Shown here: positions 48,590-58,159 of the stretch, one piece after another
How positions within the stretch are numbered: the stretch's first letter is position 1
Layout of the letters: every line of letters starts with the position of its first letter
From: Piper betle
Taxonomy: Eukaryota > Streptophyta > Magnoliopsida > Piperales > Piperaceae
DNA: 64,000 bases
NCBI GenBank assembly: GCA_033002965.1
Contig: JAURVB010012608.1
Location: 124,001 to 188,000 of the forward strand
Reading direction: 5' to 3'
Program-made: the position numbers and the translations under genes
The notes under the pieces: model-generated
Seen by the model: the letters and a program-made list of their open reading frames with translations, nothing else
Databases searched by the model: none
Told to the model about the DNA's origin: nothing

Positions 48590-48960
48590 TCTTGTAATCT
48601 AATGACTCAGCTTGAAGTGAGAACTAATGGTATTAAGTTATCTCTTTAAAAGTGATAATCAAGTTAGAAATTTATAGTTTATTTTCATTTGTAAATAAGA
48701 TCTTACCCTCGTTATGTATTATATACAGGATTAAGTTAAAGGATTTTACAATTCATCCACTATAAAAAAATTTCATTTTCATAATTTTTATACTTGGCCC
48801 GTCACTGGCTATGGCATAGATAACTTTTTGGCCTAGCGATCAGTAATCTAGTTAATGTTCTTAGTCTAGTCCATCATTTAGTAATGTAGTTAATATTCTT
48901 AGTCTAGTCTATCATTTAACATTGAAACTAGTTTTTCTGATAGCATCTTATAACATCGAT
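48590..48960 (-). mobile_element. TRIM family 2, diverged minus-strand copy
   Basis: On the minus strand it resembles the LTR-plus-primer-site units of the 49851-51536 array: ATAATACATAACGAGGGTAA-like LTR sequence followed by ACTTTTAAAGAG. Boundaries are approximate. Confidence 0.45.
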
Positions 48961-49850
48961 TTTTTTTATGGTTCATTAATATGTTTTGTTTTTGTTATAA
49001 TTTAGGTTTATTAGCGAAAAAATTTGTTGGTTAACAACACAAAGTATTCGAAAAATGACAAGTATTGGATTTTTTAACAAGGTATTTGAGTCATAAATTA
49101 TGAATTAGTGAGAAATCGTATTCTGATATCACTTAGGAATCGACTCTGTCTTAGCTGGTTGGCAGTTACCCAAAAATACGTAAGGACATAAAATTAAAAT
49201 GTATTTATATGTATCATAACATGACAAAACATGTAAATAATTATGTACGAAATATAATTAAACGAAGATAATTAGGAATAATTAACTATGAAATTTAAAT
49301 GAACCATCAACTACGCCATCAATCGTCAGTTTGAAGTCGCTCACTTGCTGTCACAAAATCACTATACTTATAAAATTACTAAGTCATATAATTGTAAGAA
49401 ATAAATTAATATATTCTATATCATTATTTATCAAAATTTTTAGTGATTATGAGTATATACTATCTCTAATTATGACAGGATGTGTGATCGCCCCATCTAT
49501 TTATAATCCTATGTACGCGTATACACACTATGTGACCCATGTTATGTAGTACCGCTATCTAGTCTAAAGACAAGCTAATGGGCTTAAATCATTTTTTCAA
49601 AAGTAGATAACCAATTCGAAGATCTATAGTTTATTCTCACTTATAAAGAAACTTATAAACATGATTTTATCTCAATAGGTATTAGATGTATGACTAAGTT
49701 GAAGGATCTTATAATCCACTCATTTTAAAAAATTTCGTCTTCAAAATTCTTACATGTAACCCGTTGTTAGTCATAACCCAAGTGATTTCTTTGACCTATG
49801 ATAAGTAATCTAACTAACGTCAAAATTCTTATGTTTGGCCTGTTGCTAGA

Positions 49851-51536
49851 TGTGAGATCCTTCAATTTAGTCCTACATTTAATACTTATTGAGGTAAGAT
49901 AATGTTTATAAGTGTGAATGAACTATACATCTTTAACTTTATTAACCACTCTTGAAAATATGACATAACTCATTAATTTGCACTTTGGGTCAGGTCATTA
50001 TAAATATTATCAAAGCCTCCTGGTTTCGTATTAAATAGTTGGTTGGACTATACCACGTTAACTAGATTGCCTGGTCACGGGCCAAAGAAGGTCATGGGCT
50101 AGCATTAGCAACGGGCCAAGCGTAAGAATTTCGGGGACAATTTCGTAAAGTGGGTAGATTGTGAGATCTTTTAATTTAGCCTGACCATGGTTGCATGAAT
50201 CAGAATCGGAATCGGAATCGGTTTTCCAGGGAGTCGGAATCGGAATCGGAATCGAAATCGGTCTGAATCGGCCAAGAATCGATTCAGTTGAATCGGTCCA
50301 AATTAATTTAATCGGTCATATATAATAATTTGACAATTTATAATATAAATATATTAAAATTGGGTATTGTTGTTATTTTGATATTATTCTGTGTATTATA
50401 GTTTCTGATATTTTTAAATATTTTTTAAGATTTTTTTAAATTATTTAGAATTAATTATTATTTTTGACTCGAGTTAGACTCGAGTCAACTTTTAATTACG
50501 AGAATGCCACTCTTTACCCCGCTGCCGCCGCCGGCCCGGTCGGCGGCGAGTCTCGTGGCGGCGATGTCGGAGGATGTCGGCAGCCCGGTCGGACGAACAG
50601 TCAGCGGCCCGCAGCCGGCGGCGAGGCGGCCCGGAGCAGCGGCGGCGAGTCGCGGCGATTCGTGCGTCACAGCCTGATTCGGTCCGGCCACACTTCGGCG
50701 GCGACGTTGCGAGGTCGGCGACGAGGTCAGTAGCCCGGTCGGCGGCGAGCCCGGAGTCGGGGAGCACGGCGGAGGGCGGAAACGGGGCGGCGGCGGGCGG
50801 ACGAGCGGCGGCGGCGTGGGGGGAGCGGGTTTGATTTTAGGTTTTTAAAATCCAAATTACCATTTTACCCATGCTTAAATAATTTAATAAAAATCATACT
50901 TAGGGTATTTTAGTAATTTCATTAAAAAAACCGATTCCGATTTAAATCGGCCGATTCCGATTCTGAGTTAAATCGGTCGGAATCGGCCGAACTCGAGCCG
51001 ATTCGGGGCCGACCGAGCCGGCCCCGAAATCGGATCGGCATCGCGCCGATCCGATTTAAATCGGCCGATTCCGCACGGAATCGGCTGATTCGTGCAACAG
51101 AGAGCCTGACATCTAATACTTAATAGGGTAAGATCTTATTTATAAGTGAGAATGAACTATAAATCTTTAACTTTTATTAACTGCTATTTAAGAAATGACT
51201 TATTTCATTACATTGCACTTTGGGCGGGGTTGTTACAAATGATATCAGAGCTTCCTGGTTTTGTGTTAGATGGTGGGTTGAACTAGGGACGTTGGTTAGG
51301 CTGTTATTCACTAGCCAAAGAAGGTCGTAGGTTGGGGCTATTAATGGGCCAAGTGTATGAATTTTGGAAACGAAAAATTTTAAGGTAAGTAGATTGTAAA
51401 ATTCCTCAACTTAGTCTCATATATAATACCTATCATGTAAGTTTCTGTTTATAAATGAGAATGAATTATCTTTAATTAACTATTTTTGAAGAGATGACTT
51501 AATTCATTACAGTACACTTTGGTTTGGGTCGTTATA
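49851..51536 (+). mobile_element. TRIM family 2 array: three LTRs and two internal segments
   Basis: LTR1 49851-50002, LTR2 50160-51237 (split by hAT-like copy D), LTR3 51395-51536. Each is about 142-161 bp without the insertion and starts TGTGAGATC or TGTAAAATTC. A tRNA-Met primer-site-like sequence follows LTR1 (TATTATCAAAGC, 50005) and LTR2 (TGATATCAGAGC, 51240-51251, 11 of 12 matches). The internal segments (about 157 bp) share GGGCCAAG and CCTGGTTT words. The order LTR-internal-LTR-internal-LTR is the tandem form known for TRIMs. No coding capacity. Confidence 0.75.
50186..51102 (+). mobile_element. Non-autonomous hAT-like element, AATCGG/CCGATT family, copy D
   Basis: 917 bp, the best-preserved copy. 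It is flanked by a perfect 8-bp duplication AGCCTGAC (50178-50185 and 51103-51110). Ends: CATGGTTGCATGAATC and complement of the right end CTCTGTTGCACGAATC. Order from the left: AATCGG array; AT-rich arm; GACTCGAGTTAGACTCGAGTC followed by ATTACGAGAATGCCAC; GC-rich core (50515-50830); AT-rich arm; CCGATT array with GGCCGACCGAGCCGGCC-like and ATCGGATCGG palindromes. It has no transposase and sits inside a TRIM LTR. Confidence 0.92.
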
Positions 51537-51559
51537 CTAGTCATAGCCTAAATAATTTT

Positions 51560-51780
51560 TTTAGCTGTGACCACTAGTTTAATCAACATCCTTAGTTTAG
51601 TCTACTATTTAATACGGAATCAGGTTAGCTTTGATACTATGAGTAACAACTAGTCTAAAGTGTAAATTAAAATAATTAACCAAGTTTAAGATCTATAATT
51701 CATTTTTATTTATAAATAAAATTTTACTTCAACGAGTATTAGATGTGAGGTTAAATTGAATGATTTCATATGTATTTTGA
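51560..51780 (-). mobile_element. TRIM family 2, minus-strand copy
   Basis: On the minus strand: LTR-like sequence containing TAACCTCACATCTAATACTC, then the primer-site-like TAGTATCAAAGC (51640-51629). It is inverted relative to the adjacent array. Confidence 0.5.
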
Positions 51781-51789
51781 CAACTGAGT

Positions 51790-52700
51790 CAATACTATTT
51801 GTACATTGCATGTCCCTAACCTTAGCAAAAGCAGGAGGGTTGTGTCATGAAGGGGATCAGGCCATCAAAATTTTTATATTAATAACTGCATTGATTTTAA
51901 ATTTAGGGTCTATGTTGCCAATACCATTTAGGTAAGAGATGTAGGAAGATAGAAAAAAAATCTTACATTAATTAGAATTATAGAATAATAAGAATCAAGA
52001 TTTTGGACTTCTGGATTATTTGAAGGAAAAGTACTTGGTAAACCGAAATTTTCCATTTCCCCATTTTATTGTTAAATGTGAAACTGCGGATACTAACGCC
52101 ATTGCCCTGCCCATCTCTCCTTTTCATCTCCCAGTTCCGTATATCCAGAAACTGCAAATTTTCAAACCAGCTAGGAATTAAATGATGAGACTATTTTTCT
52201 ATAGACGCACGTCCCTATGCTTTCTTAATCTTGCAGCTAGATGCAAGTATATATATATACTGGATATATGCATATACAACTTTTCTTTCTTTATGAGTAA
52301 TAATTTGTTGTCGAATTTTATGCCAACTTGCATCACCAAGACACTAACCATATAAGAATTTTACGAGCAATGCCATTTTATAACCACGTAAACTGAAGTA
52401 TTCCAGTCGCAGACGAACCAATTATTTAAACTTGTTCAACTGCGTCCAGGACTCGTTTCCTAATATAAGAATCCAACAACCGGAGCTGTTAGCAATGCAG
52501 CATGCGTTGGATTTAACATGAAACCATGTGGGATGACAAACAGACACTGACATAAACGATGAAGAAACGAACCGGCAGCTGTTGATATATAGACGCTATT
52601 GACTTCATTACTTTAAAATTAGTCCTCGTCAACAAAAACTAGCATCATATGATTGTTTGCTACCCCAAATCTTATGCTAGAGGTAACTACAACACATAGT
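51790..52700. other. Intergenic stretch, no supported gene
   Basis: Contains a short (TA)n run near 52248-52258. No domain-bearing frame was seen. Confidence 0.5.
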
Positions 52701-52716
52701 CAATCTGCAGCATTTG

Positions 52717-53450
52717 AGTGGGCAGATCAAGAAATTGTCTACAGAGCCAGCTACATGGCCACCACCAACCGCCGGCGGCTGTTCAAACAACAACCCCTAC
52801 CAGGCATACTATCCTCTTGATCAACCCGGCATCCCCGTCTACTCCCAATCACCGGACAATTTGAAGTGGTCCACCGGCCTCTGCCACTGCTATGTCGATC
52901 CAGCCATATGTATGTAATTAATGTCTATATATATATATATACTGATCAGCTTGATTTTTACTTATTGATCCTAGCTTAAAATCATTCTGAGGTTTTAAAA
53001 GAGTGAATCCGCCGCGTTTACCATCTAAGATTTGCGTGTATTGTTTATCTTTTTGTTCATTGATTGAAGGTCTGATGGCATGTATCTGTCCCTGCATCAC
53101 ATTCGGGCAGACTGCAGACACAGTGAACCGGCTTCTAAGTCACCAATATCCTCCTCACAAGAAGTTGACAAATAAGCAGTATAACACATGGGTATGCATG
53201 TAAGCATGAGATATTTTGCCTTTGTAGCCTGTGCTGTGAGTGGAGCTTTGTATGGTTTCCTGGTGGGTTCACCGGATTTGTCTGCCTCTATTCTTGCTTC
53301 TACCGCTCTAGGATGAGAGCTCGCTTTGGCCAGGAGGAGGCTCCCTGAGCCGATTGCCTGGTGCATTTCTGCTCCGAGACCAGTGCTTCGTGTCAAGAGT
53401 ATAGAGAGCTCAGAAACCGTGGATTTGAAATGGGTGTAGGTAAAGTGGCT
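52717..53450 (+). pseudogene. PLAC8-domain (cell number regulator / plant cadmium resistance) pseudogene
   Basis: Family of small plasma-membrane proteins linked to organ size and metal transport. Exon 1 (to about 52910): STEPATWPPPTAGG and LKWSTGLCHCYVDPAI. Exon 2 (from 53070): LMACICPCITFGQTADTVNR. Exon 3 (from about 53230): ACAVSGALYGFLVG, then one frame over TGFVCLYSCFYRSRMRARFG, AP-stop-ADCLVHFCSETSASC and QEYRELRNRGFEMGV. Defects: no in-frame ATG in exon 1, a one-base shift near 53266, a TGA where the family has a cysteine codon (53347-53349), and serines replacing conserved cysteines (FCSETSASC). The accumulated cysteine losses mark it as decayed rather than a sequencing artefact. Confidence 0.83.
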
Positions 53451-53559
53451 AAAATTGATTATCTGCCATCTTTGTTAATTATGATCCCATTTTTTTGTAT
53501 CTGTCATCTAGTTAATTTAGCTTTAGCAAGTACCAAGCAGTGGCAGGTTTGATTGTAAT

Positions 53560-54640
53560 TTAACACAAATATTATTTCCTGTTACAACTTTCACTCGCAT
53601 ATCCATTAACAGCGATGAGTCATACTAAATGACTTGAAATCAATTGATTACATATGAAGCCAATACATTATTTGATGATTAATTTTATCCTAGAGTAAAG
53701 CGTTGGTAATGCATGAAGCAATCCATTTGAGATAATTTAAACCAGCTATAGCCATCAACTTAAATAAATAAATGGCACTGATATCGGCAATCTTGAAGCA
53801 GGATGGGAAGGTAACATGGAGAGAAACAGCCAAAGGGGGATAAGACAACCTCCAAACATAATGGGAGCCATGATCAGATATCAGTTTTAACGATGCTTAG
53901 GCTCTTCTCAGGCGGGCAAATTACATGCAAAGTTATTTCCTCAATACCATTGGGAGGAGATTGTCCATGCATGATTGCCTTGATTATTATCTAATCATTT
54001 TGTTTACTTGAGCTACAGTGATGTGATTGTAATCCAGTCAAATAACAGTGATGGATGTAGTCTTCAATTCCGCCCTGCATCTAATATGCCCAAATGATGA
54101 AAGCTATATATGTTTGTGATTTGCCCCGTCCCGACCAAACCTTTTGCTTGGGTAATTGGCAAAGCCTCAAAACAAACCAGCCAAGCGAAGTCATTGGTGA
54201 CGTCGCACCGTAAGCGTCATCAGTGGTGATATCAACGAGCTTTTGGTTCGAATATGATGAACGTGGTAAGGGGATAAATATTATTTATCCATTTTTTATA
54301 GAAACAGAGAAAGCTGGGACATCTCAAGTTGATGTCCATCAAGTTTGATGCTATCTTTATATTGCTTTAACTTTACGATCGGTCTTGGGAAGAACATGTC
54401 CTCCATGATGTGGGACAGACGGACCAAGAGCATATTATATATCGGCGATCACAAGCTCCTCTTTTGCTCATTTAGAAGTGCACAAGCTCGTCTTCTATTT
54501 TTTTTGTTTACATGATTGAATAGATATTATTCCTAAGGTAACCATCAGAAGGGATGTTGCTTTACCACCGCGATTCTCATTTCGTGATAAGCATGAACCC
54601 CCGCTAGCTCCAACTTGGTCCGCCACCTTGCTCACTTAGT
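53560..54640. other. Upstream region of the 54748 EF-hand gene
   Basis: No gene. The last 400 bp (54360 onward) resemble 56640-57220, marking a duplicated promoter region. Confidence 0.5.
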
Positions 54641-54654
54641 TGATAGGGTGCATG

Positions 54655-54662
54655 TATAAAAA
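54655..54662 (+). promoter_or_regulatory. TATA box of the EF-hand gene
   Basis: TATAAAAA 93 bp before the ATG; the counterpart CATATAAAAAGAT occurs in the relic promoter near 57123. Confidence 0.65.
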
Positions 54663-54747
54663 GATCACAGGGTCGAGGCAATCCATCACAGAGCACTAAA
54701 AGTACTTACTTGGTAGAGTGTGAGTAGTGGTACTGCTGATCGAGAAG

Positions 54748-55038
54748 ATGGCAGTAACGGCCATTTTCAGGTCATGTGGAGTGGGAAATCAGACGATGAC
54801 GGAGAGTGAGTTCAAGAAGTTGCTCGAGCAGTTCGACACGAACAAAGATGGGAAGATAAGCATGGAGGAGCTGCGCATGGGTTTGAAGAAAATGGGGAAG
54901 TGGTTCTGCAATAGGAAGGCCAAGCATGGCCTACGCTACGCAGATGCGAATGGGAACGGCTACATCGATCCCGACGAGATCCGCAATCTCGTGGATTTTG
55001 CTAAAAAATACTGGCACATTAATATTGTTACTTACTAG
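54748..55038 (+). CDS. Small two-EF-hand calcium-binding protein (single exon)
   Basis: 96 residues starting MAVTAIFRSCGVGNQTMTES. EF loops DTNKDGKISMEE (about 31-42) and DANGNGYIDPDE (about 67-78) carry all calcium ligands, linked by KWFCNRKAKHGLR. It resembles the 47594-47893 protein in length, loop spacing and the W-F linker, so the two are paralogs about 7 kb apart in opposite orientation. The upstream in-frame ATG (54727) is close and possible, but 54748 aligns with the paralog. A TATA box is at 54655. Confidence 0.85.
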   Translation: MAVTAIFRSCGVGNQTMTESEFKKLLEQFDTNKDGKISMEELRMGLKKMGKWFCNRKAKHGLRYADANGNGYIDPDEIRNLVDFAKKYWHINIVTY

Positions 55039-55042
55039 TTGG

Positions 55043-55047
<5 letters not shown>

Positions 55048-55083
<36 letters not shown>
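55048..55083. repeat. (TA)n microsatellite
   Basis: About 18 TA repeats start ten bases after the EF-hand stop codon, within its 3' untranslated region. Confidence 0.95.
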
Positions 55084-55086
<3 letters not shown>

Positions 55087-55089
55087 GAA

Positions 55090-56600
55090 GCACTAAATCA
55101 AATCCCCACTTTGTTTAGAAGCCTCTTGTGTGAGAGTATATATAAGTAGGTGTCTAAGTTGCATATGCGTCCAATATGGAACAAAGATGGTGTGGGTAGT
55201 TGCAGTATGTAGTGTGCAAGAATGTGGCACCTGGTGCCTTCTACCTTCTCAAGTGTGTTAAAGAAGTCCGCCTCGTTTAAATGTGGCACTGTTGGTTTTT
55301 AACTTTTTTATGAACATATTTTACAGTAAGAAAGTTTTTGGTTGTACCACTTGACCGCGCCCGAGAGCAAGCCATTGACACTCACCGATTGGGCGCTAAC
55401 CATGCACCCAGTAATCAATCAGAATGTTTTAAACTGAATCTGTTCAAATAGATGCATGATTTATTTTGAATTGGTAAATTTAATAAAATTTCACATATAT
55501 TTGTATAAAAATTAGTTTATAAAGGATAAAAAAATAAAAAAATAATATTGAACTAAATCTTTTCACAAATTATATTTGACTATAAAACAAAATATTTTTT
55601 AAGTAAGTTTTTTTAACTTTAAAGTAATAAATACAATAGATAGGATGAAAGCATAAGTAATGAGAAGGATGTAAGTCTAATTTTCTTATTTTTTACATAT
55701 ATAATATATTTATCTATTGTATGAATATCAAATATTAAAATTTACAAAATCTACTCGGTTTGAATCATGCGATTAAAATACCGATTCTATTGATTTAATT
55801 TAGATGTATTTTTTTACATGATTTCTAATAGAGTCGATGTGAATTAATTAGCTGGTTCAAAACGATTCACATAACAATGATAGGATGGCATAAATTGAAA
55901 ATGCTTCTTCTAACTAGTAAGTCGAAGCAGCAAAAATTAAGCATATATTAGTCATAGTGAAGAAAATAACATAAAGTTACTTACATTGTATCGCACAATA
56001 AGGTACAATAAAATTCTCGTCTAAGTGAAATCACGAATCGAAAATCATTATTAAACAAGAGTTTATATATAAAACAAAAATTTGTCTCTGATTAAAGTCA
56101 ACCATATCGTGACATTTTGCCTAGAATTTATTAAGATTGAAGGGGTAGCGATAATAACCGGAATAAAGAGTAACTTCATTTTAACTTAACTAATGATCAT
56201 ACATTAGAAGGTTGTAACTTTTGAAAAAATGTGTAAGCTTAGCCAAGGATTTGGTTTAATTAATTAATAATTCCTAACATTTGGCGACACTTTCATTTAT
56301 TTGACGGAATGAATATGCAAATTATAAAATGAATTACCATCGGGAGAAGAGTTAGATCATATGCATTGCACCGTCAAAAAAGTACGTCAATGAAAATGTA
56401 AATTGCATGGCATAAACATTTTCGAATTTTCGACTCTAATTGTCAACATTGATCTTTTATATATACCACCCGCTTCAGAACAACACCCAATGAAGTTAAT
56501 TGTTTTTTTTCCATTTTAGTAGTTTCATACTAAAAAACAAGTAAGGGGAGATCAGGATTGTGATCTAGAAAGAAATCAAGAAAGAGATATGGTAGGGTCG
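55090..56600. other. AT-rich intergenic stretch, no supported gene
   Basis: No recognisable coding or mobile-element signature. Confidence 0.5.
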
Positions 56601-56639
56601 ACATATGTCCATTTTCCAACCATGTAATGTTATCATGAC

Positions 56640-57236
56640 TGGTCTTGGGAGAACATATTCAAAGCAAGTAGTGGATTCCTCATCCCTGCAAGGCGATTCT
56701 AATGGCATATGTACGCCTCTGCGCCTTATAAATAATTAAGCACTCCTTCAAAAGTAATTCAAGCGTCATCAATTATTCCCAATTCTATCTGACGGCTGAC
56801 AATAACCATAAGTAACAAATGTTGAAACGATGAGAGTGTAATTAAAGTGTTGCGCTATTACATATTGCATTTGATGAATCACGAATGCGCTTGGCCATAT
56901 ATATGGAGATCAAAGTGTGTATCGATGGAACGTTAATTGGGTATTACACCTGAATAATCTCTTATAGTAGTACTTATATTGTTTACATCGTGACCCATGC
57001 ATCAATCTCTTCCAAGTTGCAAACTTGCAATCAAAAGAGCATTGCTTTACGACCCAGATTCTTATGCCTCGTGATAGACAAGAACCAAAAACAACTCCAA
57101 CTTGGAGAGGCATAATACTCTGCATATAAAAAGATAGCTCAGGGAAGCCATTAATTATCTCATCACCGATCCGGTGAGTGTGATAGAGCTAGCTGTTTGG
57201 TCACAGTACTAGTTGATAATATGGGAATAAGAAAGG
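56640..57236 (+). pseudogene. Relic of a third EF-hand gene: promoter and first codons only
   Basis: It shares ordered words with the 54360-54750 promoter: GGTCTTGGGA-GAACAT, GTTGCTTTAC/ATTGCTTTAC, CTCCAACTTGG, CATATAAAAAGAT and a GAGTGTGA-TAG block. An ATG at 57221 (ATGGGAATAAGAAAGG) occupies the place of the intact gene's start, and the sequence is cut after about 16 bases by a copia LTR at 57237. The identification is by promoter similarity only. Confidence 0.5.
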
Positions 57237-57807
57237 TGTTGGTAGGGAGGGAGTTGTGGGGATTAACCAAATAAAATCACTATTTTAATAAGTAAAGTAA
57301 GGATGAGAAGTACCCGTCAAAATATAGCCATATTTAAAACTCAAAAGGAAATACCTTCTAAATGGATAAAACTAATTTTATGTTGAAGTCCAAATTGGGG
57401 AAAAAACTACAAGGCAAATGACCAAAATCAAATTAATTATATCACAATTTAATATAGAATAAATTAATAGGAGAGCAAACTATCCGATACTAATTTAATG
57501 TATTTTTTATAAAATTAGTAATAACCAAGAAAGAAAACATAGAATAACGAATTATAAATTAAGAATTTAGGAAAGTTACCATTGGCGATTGCAAGTGAAT
57601 CTTAACAAAACATTCATCTTTTTTCAATCCACATAATTTTCTTTCTAACATCGTGACAATTTTTCTCTAAAACCAAAACCCAAAAAATAAAAACGTCTGT
57701 CGTTGCTTTTTATTTCTCTCATAATTAATTAAATCTACAAAATCTTGGTTTTTGTCCAAAATATGGTTGCTATTTCATGTATTTATGGGAGGAGGGACAA
57801 CCCAACA
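57237..57807 (-). repeat. 3' LTR of a minus-strand copia element
   Basis: 571 bp bounded by TGTTGGTAGG and CCCAACA. On the minus strand it is preceded by a polypurine tract AAGAAGGGGAGGTT (57821-57808). It interrupts the EF-hand relic. Confidence 0.7.
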
Positions 57808-57829
57808 AACCTCCCCTTCTTGACTCCAT

Positions 57830-58130
57830 GAAATACCTCTAGTCAACATGGTAAGCTCCATCTATATCTGCTCCATTCCTACAGTAAATATGTTTCTCAT
57901 TCAACACAACTTTAATCATCATGTCTGAAACAATTCTTTCGGTATAAATTTTTGTTAGTTCAAAAGATTTACTTTCCAACACATCTCTTATTCAGTGACA
58001 TCTCACATCAATGTATTTGCTCATTGAATGAAAACTTCAATTTTTACTTAGGTGAATTGCACTCTAGCTATCACAATGCACAATATATCTGTTATGTTTA
58101 ATACCAATTTCATTTAAAAATCTCTACGTC
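57830..58130 (-). mobile_element. Copia RNase H remnant
   Basis: Minus-strand fragments SAIHLSKN (after a stop), SFHSMSKYIDVRCH and IRDVLESKSFELTKIYTERI resemble the copia RNase H C-terminus (SAIHLAKN...FHxRTKHIDVRxHFIRD). Stops and frameshifts are present. It belongs to the same element as the 57237-57807 LTR and probably the integrase at 63558-64000. Confidence 0.65.
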
Positions 58131-58159
58131 TATACCGGCACCAAACCCTTTTCTTTTTC

